Origin: Hippophae tibetana
Lineage: Eukaryota; Streptophyta; Magnoliopsida; Rosales; Elaeagnaceae
Assembly (NCBI GenBank): GCA_037013495.1
Contig: CM072806.1
Coordinates: 15,173,001-15,237,000 of the forward strand
Length of the DNA stretch: 64,000 bases
Reading direction: 5' to 3'
Below, piece after piece: positions 11,001 through 23,419 of this stretch. How positions within the stretch are numbered: the stretch's first letter is position 1; each line of letters begins with the position of its first letter. The notes beneath the pieces are model-generated. The model did not search any database, was not told the DNA's origin, and saw nothing but the letters and a program-made list of their open reading frames with translations. The translations under genes and the position numbers were made by a program.

Positions 11001-12109
11001 AAGCAATCACCGCGACAATGGTACAAGCGCTTTGATAGCTTCATTAGAGAGCAGAAGTACACACGCAGTCAGTTTGATCACTATGTATACTTTCAAACAC
11101 TCCAAGATGGTACCTTCATTTATTTGCTCTTATATGTTGATGATATGTTGATTGCATCTAAGAGCAAGGTGGAGATCGACAGATTGAAGGCTTTGTTGAG
11201 TTCAGAATTTGAAATGAAAGATCTTGGAGAAGCTAAGAAAATTCTTAGGATAGAAATCACAAGAGATAGAGTTGCAAGCACAGTCTGTCTGACACAGACT
11301 CAGTATCTGAAGAAAGTACTACAAAGGTTTGACATTGATGAAAAAACCAAGCCAGTAAGTACACCACTTGCTCCTTACTTTCAGTTGAGTGCATTGATGT
11401 CACCTAGCACCACCGATGAGAAGAAGCAAATGGAACGTGTTCCATATGAAAATGTTGTTGGTGCCTTGATGTATGCAATGGTTTGCACCAGACCTGATAT
11501 TTCCCACGCTGTTAGTATGGTGAGTCGGTACATGCATAATCCCGGTAAAGGACACTGGAAAGCAGTGAAGTGGATTCTACGGTACATCTATGGTACTGTG
11601 GATATTGGTTTGAAGTTTGAAAGAGACAAGACTGAAAGCAAACACCTAGTTGGATATATGGATTCTGACTATGCTGGAGATCTGGATAAGCGTCGATCTA
11701 TAACTGGTTATGTGTTCACAATGGCAGGAGGACCAATTTGTTGAAGATCAACATTGCAGTCAACTGTAGCTTTGTCTACTACAAAGGCAGAGTATATGGC
11801 TGTAAAAGAAGCATTCAAAGAAGCTATATGGCTTCTCGGGTTGACTAAGGATTTGGGTATTGTTTAGAAGAACGTGGAGGTTTTCTACGACAGCCAGAGT
11901 GCCATTTGTTTGGCAAAGAACCAAATTCATCATGGTCGCACCAAGCACATCGATGTTCGATTTCATTTTGTTCGACAAATCATCGATGAAGGGAATGTTA
12001 TACTCCAGAAAGTCAGAACTACAGATAACCCTGTAGATATGCTTACAAAGGTGGTTACAGGAATCAAGTTCAACACTGTTTGAACTTGATCAACATCTCT
12101 CGAACTTAG
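8060..12109 (+). pseudogene. Copia gag-pol pseudogene
   Basis: The open part begins at 8060. The ancestral start was probably ATG 8144, where MLSNAKFEVEKFDGTNN matches the family's usual gag opening. The order is: gag to about 8960 with a CX2CX4HX4C knuckle (CSYCHQKGHWKKDC) just after the 8819 stop; protease DSGC at about 9001 in another frame; integrase 9400-10060 with HTDVWGP, RSDNGGKY and VVERMNRT (DDE residues kept); reverse transcriptase 10500-11300 with YVDD; RNase H 11640-12080. Stops are at 8819, 9916, 10075, 10965, 11742 and 11865. Frameshifts fall near 8965-8985, 10320-10345 and 12070; the natural stop was probably TAG 12107-12109. Several stops sit where the family has Arg (CGA), Trp or Gln. 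Confidence 0.93.
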
Positions 12110-12165
12110 AGCGCCTAGGGCGCATTTGGAGGCAGCGTTATGAACTTTTTTGCCTAGGTGAAGAT

Positions 12166-12624
12166 TGTTGAATATTGGCTCTAAAAGTAACAAATTAGTG
12201 GCATAATTTAGGGAAATTAGTGGCCTAATTTGTGGCATGATTTAAGGAAATTAGTTGCATAATTTAAGGAAATTAGTGGCCTAATTTAAGGCTTAAAGGG
12301 AGTCTTGCTTCATCTATAAATAGGGAAGAGTTTATGCATTAAAGAACAAGGCAAAAATCAGAAAAATCAAAAAGAGCATAAGCAAACTCAAAGAAAGAAA
12401 ATACTTGTGAGTTTGAGAGTTTTCTATAAGTTTGGGGAAACACTTGAGAGATATTATTAGTGAGGAAATCTGTATCTGTATTCTGTATATTTCCTACTCA
12501 GTTCAAATAATATCTGCTGCCTCCCGTGGACCTAGGCGAATTGCCGAACCACGTAAATTTTGTGTGTTCATTTTATCGCTTTGATATATTCATATACCGC
12601 TATTTATTGCTTTCGCCCATAACA
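12166..12624 (+). repeat. 3' LTR (459 bp)
   Basis: It starts TGTTGAATATTGG, ends AACA, and is followed by the ATATA target duplication. The polypurine tract just before it is degenerate (around GGTGAAGA, 12157-12164). Confidence 0.95.
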
Positions 12625-12629
12625 ATATA

Positions 12630-13880
12630 TCATGTAAAAAATTTGAATCTTTAAATCATACATTTAACTTAACTAATTAAAGTTTGAAATTTTAAAATTA
12701 TGTGTGAATTGAATTATTATTTCATCTAAAATTAAAAAAATATTCTTATTTTAAATTAAAGAATATAAAAAATATATTAAATATTGATTTAAATAAATAT
12801 TTATAATATAATTATTTTAATACTTACAAAAAATCATAAAACAAATTAAAAATTACTTAAAATATAAAATATTATATTAAGATATTTATATTCAATATGT
12901 TTATTGACTATATTATACATATTATAATCAAACATTATACAACTATTTATAATATAATTTAATCTAATAAAATTAATTATATTTAATTAATACAATATAT
13001 TAAATATGTAGATAAAAGATCATCATTGTATGACTTATATACAATTATATGTTTAATTATGAAATCAAATTGTATTATGTAAAAAAATAATTATATAATT
13101 ATTTATAAATTTTAACCTAGCATAGATGTAAATCGTATTCGATAATTAAATAAGTCGGTTTGAATTTTTAATTTTAAAATTATATATTTTTAATTTTTTC
13201 TTTGATGAAATTAAAACCTTCTTTAATTTATTTTTAATTTGATATAAAAATAACTTAAATATTAATATAAATAAATTTTATTATATAAGTAAAGAAAACT
13301 ATATAAAATATATAATTTATTTTATTTTATTAAATATTTATTTTCAATTTTTTTATATTACACGTATTATTATTATATATTATATAGATTAATTATAATA
13401 AAATTCATATATTAAATCTAATTAACACAGTATATATTAATTATAATACAACATGTAACAGAAAATACATACAGGAATAAAGTCGTGATGCGAAATAAAT
13501 CCTTGTCTTCATCATTTTGAGTTATTCATGTAATAATATGAGTTCCAATGCCGCTGTTGTCAAAGCATGATTTGGCTTTGTCAAAGAAGAAATTTAAAAA
13601 CTATATTTAATATTCTATTCTATATTTTCCTTGAACACACTCAAATCATTAATGTTAATATCATCCTATATATATATATATATATAATTACTCATATATA
13701 TTTTAATCCTATTATATATAAAAAAGTTACTTGTAATTTTCTTCTATGCATATATTTTTTTGGTAACATAAAAAATAAAAAATAAATATTTAAAAATACA
13801 TTATACATATATAATATAAAAAATATATACTTTTAAATAATAAAAATAAAATCATTTAAATAACTCGATTATATAAAAAT
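12630..13880. other. AT-rich intergenic spacer
   Basis: No gene or bounded element recognised. It contains a short TA run at about 13668-13686. The open frame at 13567-13785 has no recognisable motif and is dominated by Ile, Tyr, Asn and Phe codons expected by chance in such AT-rich DNA. Confidence 0.55.
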
Positions 13881-13884
13881 TCAA

Positions 13885-14020
13885 AAAATAATTAGTATTA
13901 CCTTAGTGATTGTATAACGATTAAAAAAATTATTAATTAATTAATAAGTTATTGATATATAAAATAGTGATAATTATCTTAAATTTTATTTAAGTATTAA
14001 TTATATGCTAACTTTTTTAG

Positions 14021-14053
<33 letters not shown>

Positions 14054-14965
14054 TTAAAATTAAAATAAAATTTAATATTAATTATTTTTAATATTTTAAT
14101 AAATTAGCTGAAGAGCACGTTTTTATTATTAGTTGTATAATACGAAGATACATGCAAATTAAGACCATACTTTACAGGTTTGAATATATTTTGATCCATC
14201 TCTAATGCTTGTCTAAATTTTACTAGACAATTAATTGATTTTTTTTAATTTTTAATTTTAAAATTATGTATTTCATTTCAAATTAAAAAATAATGTACAT
14301 ATAAATTTAAGAAAAATAAAGATTTTTTTTTTCTTTCATTTCTTTTGGATTTGAAAATTCACAATGTAGACTTTAAATTTTGAAGCACAATTGTCGCTCA
14401 TAGAAAAATTTACCTAACCGTGTAAAAGTTTTATATATATAATCGTATAGAAAATTTATAATTGTAACAAACTCCATTTGATTAAATGCCTCTTAAAATA
14501 TCTTCTTCTTAATTTTTAACCAAAAAAAAAATAACATTTACTGTATTAAACTTATATTTATCATAAAAAATATTTCATGTATAATTTTACATTAAAATTT
14601 TTCCAATTAAATATTGTTTATTTTGAATTACGATTATTTAAATTCATTTAATATTAATATTTATCCATTTTAATATTCTTTAATATTATTTTTATTGTTA
14701 TAAATTTTATGATATAATTTTACATAAATTATGTATTATAATATTATTATAATAATATTATTTTCATTTTCCCTAATTTTCTTTGTTATTTTTGTTTTCT
14801 TGAGGTGTCAATGAACTAAGAAATTTGAATTAAGAAAAGAAAGCAGAGGGTCTTAGATGGAGCCACTTCAAACAGTTATACCGGTTTCTTCTATCTATTC
14901 AACCCGTTTCTTTTGACCCGCTTCCCCCTTTCTAACGAAATATTTACAAGCTGAGTATTACAAAC
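13885..14965 (+). repeat. Long diverged repeat, copy 1 (matches the NPH3-family gene's 5' flank)
   Basis: The block aligns collinearly with about 16600-18105. Shared landmarks include TTTTTTAGATAATAATA (14015 and 16750), AAAATAAAATTTAAT, a GAAGCACAATT segment (14380 and 17334), TTGTAACAAACTC (14462 and 17391), GAGGTGTCAAT (14802 and 17944), and a more complex stretch with TAGATGGAGCCAC, TTATACCGGTT and GACCCGCTTCC near the end. It carries an AAT trinucleotide run at about 14024-14052. No NPH3-like coding sequence follows this copy. Confidence 0.8.
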
Positions 14966-15890
14966 CCAATTAATACGAATCAAAATAATCTTTTAAATAA
15001 TATAGGTATATATAATGCTTATAAATTTTTTAAAAATCTTTCCTACTAATTTATAAAGGTTAACCTAATTTCTTATTCAGGAAGCAGAAAAGATTATTCA
15101 ACATATTCATTACATCTTTATTATTATATTCAAAGAGTCCCTAAATATAAGTCATGAGAGTACTTAACCAATATAACATTTGCTTTGCACTCTCTAGAAA
15201 ATCATTTTGAATATAATTTCTTTTTTTAATTTTTTAATATCGAAATATCTTATTTTTACTTAACTTATTTTTTTTTATTTTACATAACTATTAATTTATT
15301 AAGAAAATTATGTTAGATGCAATATTATTTAATTTTTTTCATCTTATGCTGTTATTTAAAATTTTATTATTTTTAGAAAAATATTTATACTTTTTTCGAT
15401 AATATCATCAATATTTTTATAAAACTAAATTGTTGATATATTCGTAAACATCAAAATTTTAATCATTAACTACAATATGGATTTAAAGACATTTGTTAAC
15501 CATATAAATATAAGAGACAAATATTGTAAAAAATCTATTTGTTATTGCGGTTAGAGCACTTAAATTCATTAAATTTTTGTAATAGTTTAATTCACTAGTT
15601 TTGTAAAATAACATTTTAACCCATTAGCTTTAAAAAGCTACATTTTAATCCAAATTGTCAAATTTTAGGTTTTTTTAGAAACTTTTATATGAATATTTGT
15701 TTAAGTATTTTTTAAAATAGAAAAAATGAAGAAAACATATAATTGACTATTTGAACATATATCGTCACCTTTTCAAATTAATATATTAAACTGCTATTAG
15801 AAAAGCTACTAATAGTAAGTGATCTATTTTAAAAAGTTAACGGATGTGCCCGATCACCCACCCTAAATAAATAACATCATAATTTATATC
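14966..15890. other. AT-rich intergenic spacer
   Basis: Nothing recognisable beyond AT-rich sequence. A phrase around 15560-15680 (TTAATTCACTAGTTTTG and similar) looks like generic dispersed plant repeat, but I could not bound it. Confidence 0.5.
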
Positions 15891-15894
15891 TATT

Positions 15895-16288
15895 TGTTAG
15901 AAGTTATCGAGAAATCAAGTATCTCAAAAATACAAAAATATAAACTATTGAAAGAAGAGTCAAATATCACTCCCCTAAGAAGTATTTGTTTTATCACTTA
16001 TATATGTAAAATACTTACAATTCATCAATTAAGATTACTTAACCTTTAATACAAGACTTCTAACTCGATATTATATTAGAGATTATTGAAAAATCAATTT
16101 TTTTTAAAATTTTAAGCTATTGGGAGAAGGATTACTTCTATCCATCGTGTTGATGCAATTCAACAATTGAGATTATTGGACCTTCAATACTAAACCTTTA
16201 GTTTTAATACCATAGAAATGGTTGAAAAACTAACTCTTCTAAAAACTTGAGTTATTAGAAAAATGATTAATATTATTTTTGTATCTAT

Positions 16289-16328
<40 letters not shown>

Positions 16329-16600
16329 TCAAATCATGTCTTATAAATTTTTGAATAATTTTTTTTAAATGACTACTATTGCTCTTAGTTTGTTAGTATT
16401 ATATAATTTATTTAAGAACCATATATGAAAGTCTAAATAACACATTATAAATTTTTAGACAGGTTAAATTGCATACATATTTTATAGGATTACTACTATC
16501 TCCACCTTAGTTATTGTACAATTAATTTAGAAACTATATACAAAAGTCTAAATCATGTTTTATAAATTTTTGGATAAAATTGTCAACATATTTGATACTA
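15895..16600 (+). repeat. Two adjacent sets of short diverged tandem repeats and a TA microsatellite
   Basis: At 15895-16270 a unit of about 137 bp recurs: CAATTAAGATTACTTAACCT near 16024 against CAATTGAGATTATTGGACC near 16163, with AGATTATTGAAAAATCAA-type lines between. At 16330-16600 a unit of about 105-115 bp containing TTATAAATTTTTGGATAA recurs three times (16340, 16446, 16560), each following a TCTAAATCATG-like phrase. A TA run lies between the two sets at about 16293-16325. Confidence 0.6.
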
Positions 16601-18105
16601 ATGATTACTATTTCCTTTAGCCGCCGTTTATTATTGTATAATTTATTTAATATTTTTATTATCAATTAATTAATAAATTATTAGTATTTACAATAATGAA
16701 AATTATCTTCAAAGCTATTTAAATATTAGATGCATTGTCAAATGTTTTTTAGATAATAATAACAAGAGAAAATTACACCAAACACCCTCAGGTTTTATAA
16801 AATACCTTTCTTTAAATTTCTTGACTTTATCATTTTGTTTTCAAATACCTTCTTTAAAAAGATTTAAAAAGTCATTACAATTTACAAGGGATGTAATTTT
16901 TTTTTTAAATTTGAAAGGTCTTTTTGTTATTTTAATAAACTTGAAAGGTTATATTCATAATTACCCCTAATAATAATATTGAATTTTTAATTAAAATAAA
17001 ATTTAATAATTATTATTTTTATCATTTTAATAAATCACGTGGAACAGATGTTTTTATGGCTAGTTGCACCAAAAATACTGCTATTGCATTGAATCAAAAT
17101 TATACACGTACGTTTGAAGAAATTTTGATATATCTATTTAAATTGTACTGAATACTTAATTCAGTTTTTTTTTAATTCTAAAACTATGTAACTTAACTTT
17201 TTATTTCATCTCTAGTTAAAATAATGTATTTTTAAATGTAATAAAAATATCGAACATAAATAAAATACTTCTTTTAATTTCTTGATCCAACCCTTTAAGA
17301 TCTGAAAATTTACAATGTGGACTCGGTAAAATTTGAAGCACAATTATAGCGTTTGTTAAAATTTTACATAACGTGAAAAGTTAACATATTTGTAACAAAC
17401 TCTATTTTATTACATCTGTGAAAAATATACATGGTGTAAAAACAAAATGAATTTTGGCATGAATTGGGAAATAATTGAAAAGAAAAACAAATTGAGAAAA
17501 GTGTCCCGGGACATGTCGGATAAATATTAATATAACTCAAGTATATTTCATTAGCTTGCCTAATATTTTATCCTTTCTTAAGCAAAACAGCAATAATTAA
17601 AAAAAAAACTATTGTTTTATTTGGAAAACAATAAAAATACCCATTCTTAAAAATACAAACCACAAAAATAATAATCTTTATAATCATTCATATTTTTCGT
17701 ACTTAAAAGAAATTCAACTCATAATTTTACTTTAAAAATCATTTAATTGAATGTTGTTTAAGTAAAACTATAACTATTATTTAAATCTATTTAATGTTTG
17801 AGTTTGATTACTTTAATATTATTAGGGTATTATTTTTATTATTATAAATTTTACGGTTTAATTTTATATTTTACTCTATTTATTATTATAATAATATAAT
17901 TATTTTCTCTAATTTTTCTTTAATTTATTATTATTATTTTATTGAGGTGTCAATTATGCAAGAAATTTGAGTACAGAAAAGAAAGTAGATGGTCATAGAT
18001 GGAGCCACATCAAACTGTTATACCGGTTCCTTCTCTAACCTTCACTTGTTGCTGTAGACCCGCTTCCCTCTCTCTATGGAAATATTTATTAGATGAGTAT
18101 TTCTA
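16600..18105 (+). repeat. Long diverged repeat, copy 2, forming the 5' flank of the NPH3-family gene
   Basis: It is the partner of 13885-14965. It is longer because it carries a segment of about 215 bp (16756-16970) placed between two TAATAATA-type sites, and a further stretch of about 270 bp (17415-17690) with no counterpart in copy 1. The copy ends about 60 bp before the start codon of the NPH3-family gene, so the gene's proximal promoter lies within it. Confidence 0.8.
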
Positions 18106-18164
18106 TTCCCACTTTAACATTTACAATTAAATCATTGATCTTCATCTTAGACATTTTTACAAGC

Positions 18165-21100
18165 ATGGCTTGCATGAAGCTTGGCTCCAAATCTGAAGTC
18201 TTCCGTCGTGAAGGCCAATCATGGTAAATTTTAACAAAATGTGTTATGTTGTTTTAATTCATGATTGTGAGTCTGAATTAATGCATCTACTACTAAATAA
18301 TGTATATCATATTGATTAGGGATGGTGTGATAATCTTTTTAATTTTATTTTTTAAATTAGATATATTTAATAACCCACTTCTCATTTGTATTTTTAAATT
18401 TTGGTTTTGAAATTTTATCAAATTCTGAAATTTAAAAATTTAATTTTTAATCTTTTTTTTAATTTTTTGATACTAAAAATTAGTAACTTATTATAATTAA
18501 TCTTACTCAAAATGATTGAGAAGAAAAAATTTGATGACATTTAATTATAAATAAGTTTGAATTTGAATTTAGAGCTTAAAAAAATAAAAAATTATAACTA
18601 AAAATTGATTATCAAACAATCAATGTTTAATTTTTAAATTTTACCCTTTAAAATTGGTTATCAATTTTTTTTTATTTTTTTCTTAAAAAAATTAGAATTG
18701 AAAATTCAATTCTAATATTAAGGAATTAAAAATTTAAAAATAAAATGATTATGAAATTACCCTAGACTCTTTAACTTAAATGTGTAATTTCTCGTGGAAC
18801 TAAAATCTTCAATAATGCCATATTTTTTATAACATTGAAAATTGTAATAATTATTTAAGTGTCACATATTCTTATTTTAAAAAATATTATTTTGTAAATA
18901 TATATCAAATTAAAGTATGCAAATACCCATATTTATACCCATACCCATATCCGGGTACTTAACTAAAAATAAAGACCCTAAATAACATAGAAAATACACA
19001 CTGCAATTGTTGTTTGTTTGAAAAACCATGGTCAATATTTTTAGTTTAATAGATGTTACTTATGGTATCAGGGTATGCACAAGTGGGCTTCCTAGCGATG
19101 TTACTATTGAAGTTGGGGACATGTCTTTTCACCTACACAAGGTGCATTTTCTTTAATTGATAACAAGCTTTTTATATTTATTTATCTCCTTTGAGTTGAT
19201 TATGCATGGATCAAAATTTAAAATTCTTAGAGCTCCGATGAACTTATTATTTTTGAATGCATGTACAGAAAGAAAGTATTTTTAAACATGTATTCAAAAA
19301 TAATTAATGGGTTAAAAATGAAATCACTGTTAGAGGTTTATGTCTTTGATTTGTTATATAAATACATATTGCAGTTTCCTTTACTTTCAAGAAGTGGGTT
19401 AATAGAGAAGCTAATTGAAGAGTCTTGTAACGATGAAGGACCAATTCATACTTTACAACTTGATGAAATCCCAGGTGGAGCTAAAGCATTTAAGTTGATA
19501 GCGAAATTTTGCTATGGTGTTAAAGTGGAACTGACAGCTTTAAACATTGTTAGCATTAGATGTGCAGCAGAGTATCTAAAAATGAGTGAAGACTGTGGAG
19601 AAGGAAATCTAATTGCAATAACAGAAGTTTTCCTTAATGATGTTTTTGGTCATTGGTTAGACTCTGTTAAAGCTCTTGAAACATGTGAAGAAGTTGGATC
19701 ATATGCTGAAGAACTTCACATTGTATCTAGATGCATTGATTCATTAGCAACCAAAGCTTGTGCTGATCCAAACATGTTTAATTGGCCCTTGTCCGAAAAC
19801 AACAACAACAACATTCCCAAAGGAAATAATAATGTAATGTGGAATGGAATAGCATCTGATCATCAAACAAAACCACAACCTTTTGATGATGATTGGTGGT
19901 TTGAAGATGTTTCATCACTTAGTTTACCTTTCTTTAAAAGATTGATCCGAGCTGTTGAATTAAGAAACATGTGTCCTGAAAAAATTGCTGCTTGTTTAAT
20001 ATATTATGCTAAAAAATACATCCCATTAATGAATAATACTAGTCAATCAAGCTTGAATATTGAAGTGCATAATACAAGTTCAGGTACAACACATTCACCA
20101 ATTTCTGAAGCAGAACAAAAGAATTTAGTTGAACAAGTTGTTGGTTTACTTCCTAATAAGAAAAAGGTGACTTCAACTAAGTGTTTGCTTAGATTATTAC
20201 GTATTGCAATGATTTTACATACAAGTTGTTCATGTAGAGATAACTTGGAAAAAAGGATTGGAGAGCAATTAGATGAAGCTGTGCTTGTTGATCTACTTAT
20301 ACCAAATATGGGTTACTCAGTTGAGACTCTTTATGATATAGATTGTATCCAGAGAATTCTTGATCAATTTATGTCACTACATAATAATGAATCACTTGAA
20401 CAATCTGCTACTACTCCTGTTACAAATACTGATCAAGAGGGACAATTAATGGTTAGCTATGGTGCTGCTAATAATGCAATATTAACTCCATTAACAATGG
20501 TGGCTAACTTGGTGGATGGATATCTAGCTGAAGTGGCTCCTGATGTTAACTTGAAGTTGCAAAAGTTTCAAACACTTGCTGCTGTTATTCCTGATTATGC
20601 CAGACCTCTTGATGATGGTATTTATAATGCAATTGATGTGTATTTGAAGGTAAAACAAATCCTTAAAACTTATATTTACTCAAAAATCTATTCACTCTTC
20701 TAATAATTCATGCTAAATTTTCATATGTACTATGTTACTATATCAGGCACATCCTTGGCTTACAGATGCCGAGAGGGAGCAACTCTGTAGGCTTATGAAT
20801 TGCCAAAAGCTCTCAATGGAAGCTAGCACACATGCAGCTCAAAATGAGAGACTACCTCTTAGAGTTATTGTTCAAGTTCTGTTTTTTGAACAACTTCGAC
20901 TTCGTACATCAATTTCTAGTTGGTTCTGTGTCTCTGAGAATCTTGACAATTCTCAAAATGCCAAAAATATTTATAGTTCTGCTCATATGGAACCTGGACA
21001 AGAACGAGTTGTGAGTGTTGTTCATGATGTTAGGGAGCGTGTTTCAGAACTTGAAAAGGAATGTTCAGACATGAAACAAGAAATTCAGAAGTTAGCAAAG

Positions 21101-21295
21101 ACAAGGAAAAGTTGGAGCCTTATTCCTAAAATCTTGGTATTCAGAAGAAAATCTAAATTACCCAGTAATGCAAAAGAGTTCATCTGTACTCATGAGAGGA
21201 AGACAACAATACCATCTATTGATCATTTACATAAACAACATCATGAGAATGGTAAGGTGGTCATTGAAACTACAAAGACCAAGCTCTGCGAATAA
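18165..21295 (+). CDS. BTB/POZ and NPH3 domain protein (AT5G03250-like NRL family), four exons
   Basis: Exons: 18165-18223, 19072-19141, 19375-20649, 20747-21295; all introns are GT-AG and phases agree, giving 650 aa. The start is ATG 18165 in good context (MACMKLGSKSEVFRREG), a typical family N-terminus. The BTB fold covers about residues 26-125 (SDVTIEVGDMSFHLHK, then FPLLSRSGLIEKL, IPGGAKAF, KFCYGVK). The NPH3 domain spans about 217-520, from WWFEDVSSLSLPFFKRLI to LPLRVIVQVLFFEQLRLR, with LVDGYLAEVAPD and PDYARPLDDG between. A coiled coil (ERVSELEKECSDMKQEIQKL) lies near residues 560-580, followed by a basic tail. The family supplies substrate adaptors for CUL3 ubiquitin ligases at the plasma membrane, in phototropin or AGC-kinase/auxin signalling; the substrate of this member is unknown. 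From memory, the closest Arabidopsis match is AT5G03250. No lesion is visible. Confidence 0.93.
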
Positions 21296-21350
21296 CTTTG
21301 TGCATTCACTTTATGCCTTCATCTTTAGATTTCTTATAATTTTTCGGTGA

Positions 21351-21618
21351 ATTACACACGTCAATGCTCCCTATATTTTTATATATTCTATAATTTAATT
21401 CTCAAATTATTATTTTATGATTTGATCTCTTTACTTTTTAATTTTTATACTTTAATTTCTTATTTTTTTTATAATATTTTTGAAGTTTAATTTCAAATTG
21501 AACTCAAATTTTGAACTAAATGTATAAAAATTAAAAAATAAAGAGATCAAATTATAAAAATTAAAAATAAGAAAATTATCTGTAGAATATAAGAAACTTT
21601 ACGGATCATTTGTGTAAT
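21351..21618. mobile_element. Foldback/MITE-like element
   Basis: The two halves are imperfect inverted copies. ATTACACACGTCAATG at the left end mirrors CATTTGTGTAAT at the right, and TTTGATCTCTTTACTTTTTA (21421-21440) mirrors TAAAAAATAAAGAGATCAAA (about 21532-21551), leaving an unpaired centre of roughly 60 bp. The size and long terminal inverted repeats suit a non-autonomous DNA transposon. It lies about 55 bp past the NPH3-family stop codon, so it may be in the 3' untranslated region. No clear target duplication was seen. Confidence 0.6.
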
Positions 21619-22744
21619 ATAATTTAATTTTTTAGTTATGTTGTTTATCCGTTATTATTATTGAGACATTTATTTATTTTAAAAATCAATTTTATGATTT
21701 GTTTTATGGAGCATTTTTCTAGTTAACCTAATTTCTTAGTTATGTTGTTTGTCATTGTTATTATTTAGAAATTTATTTATTTTAAAAGTAAATTTTATGT
21801 TTTATTTTATGATCAATTAATTTATTATTATTTTGATTTCAATGAAACTATAAAGATATGATCATTCATCTATTTAATACTCAATCTAAGAACCTATATC
21901 ATAATGTCATAAAAATTTAAATAAATATATTTGTCTTTTGTTTTATCTTTGATGAGAAATAGATAGTATAGACTTGCCAAGGATTTAGGAATATAAAAAA
22001 TTAGAGTAGAAGATTTAGGTCTATGAAACTATATATTCTCTCAGAAGAAGTTTTGAGTCTTACATCTAAATATGAATGAAAAAAGTTTTTTTTTTATGAT
22101 TTGAATATATAATTTAAAATGATAAATTGTGAAATTTATGACTAAATAAATCATAAAGTGAACTATTAATTACCTTGAAAAGGTAACGTCTATTCTTGAT
22201 ATATAGTACAATTTTGAATACAAGTATAAATTACATTTTATAAATATTAACATAATAATTCATTAATAGATTAGCTATTCAAGTTAATTCTCACTTGCCT
22301 AGAGAAACATCCAACATCTACATTTCCCAAAAGATTATTCAATTTAACTTTAATTTTCTATTCTCTGCAAACCGTACCCAAGAAGGTTTTCTTCTTTTCA
22401 ATGTGATAAATATCCCACAAAAGTGGTTTTTATAAAATTGCTAGTACTGCAAGACAGAATGTAAACGTTAGTTATGAGTAATCTTAAGATACACTCATAA
22501 TTCTAAAATAAATGGATCAGTCAACACAATAAAAAAACGATCACAATAGAAATTATTTTCCAATTTTATTCCATAACATATATACAAAACTAACAAAAAT
22601 ATATTTATAGTACAAGTCATACATAAAGAATTCTTTTTTTAAAATGGTGAGATTAATTAGTATATTTTATTATCTTTATTAACATGTGAATAATAGAAAC
22701 ATTATCCTCTTTTTTTCTCTTCAAAATTATGCTCTACAATTCTA
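21619..22744. other. AT-rich spacer; may hide the old Copia element's 5' LTR
   Basis: No gene recognised. If 22745 onward is the old Copia element's primer site, its 5' LTR should end here, but I could not align this stretch convincingly with the candidate 3' LTR at 34688. Confidence 0.45.
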
Positions 22745-23419
22745 TATTATAACAGAGCTATAAATCTCATCCATCACAACTTTTTAGAATCTAACTCCTC
22801 GTTGAGTATTCGTGACATGATAGCTATTTGGTTCATCCATTGTTTATTGTGGTGAGTTTTTCATTATTTTACTCAATTGGAAAATTGGTTTTTTTTTTGT
22901 TTGGTGGTTGTTTGTTATTTTTTAACAATTTGTTTATTCTTCCGCAATATACATGTTAATCATAATTTATATGTTACTTTCAAATTTGTTTGATTTTTAC
23001 AATTTGTTTATATTTTTGTAATGGTTGAAGGTAAAGATAATTCACTTCAATCAATTAGTGTGTAATTAGATGAGAAAAAAATAATCTTATTAGAATATGT
23101 GATGAAATTATTTTGAAGGGTAAAAGATGTGGTGCTTTGTTACTTGTACTTCTACAAAACCTACATATATGAAAGCATAGAAATATGCAAATTTGTTAAA
23201 AAAAATTGAGATATTGATAATTCAAAAATTATAACTTAGAATAACAATTATGTGATACATTCGATAGGATGTCAATTGGTGAAGTATGAGAATGAAAAGG
23301 ATGTTAGAGATCATTTAATTTGACTATAAATACAGTTTAATTTTACAAAATAATATCGGTTAAAATTTGATAATTGAACCTTAGAATAAAAGAATTTGAG
23401 TACTTAAAATTTTTATTCA

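Larger units (their letters stand above)
7235..12629 (+). mobile_element. Complete but decayed Ty1-Copia retrotransposon (Tnt1/Tork-like), with 5-bp target duplication
   Basis: The element is 5' LTR 7240-7698, internal region 7699-12165, 3' LTR 12166-12624, flanked by ATATA at 7235-7239 and 12625-12629. The LTRs are the same length (459 bp) and differ at about 35 positions by hand alignment, so the insertion is not recent. The gag start, the CHQKGHWKKDC knuckle and the integrase wording resemble the Tnt1/Tork group from memory. The coding frame carries stops at 8819, 9916, 10075, 10965, 11742 and 11865 and about three frameshifts, so it cannot make its proteins. Confidence 0.95.

Noticed and set aside
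13567..13785. 72-codon open frame
   Set aside because: Ile/Tyr/Asn-rich, overlapping a TA run; no motif.
22400..22744. 5' LTR of the old Copia element
   Set aside because: I tried to align it to the candidate 3' LTR at 34688-34923 and found only weak AT-rich similarity, so I did not call it.
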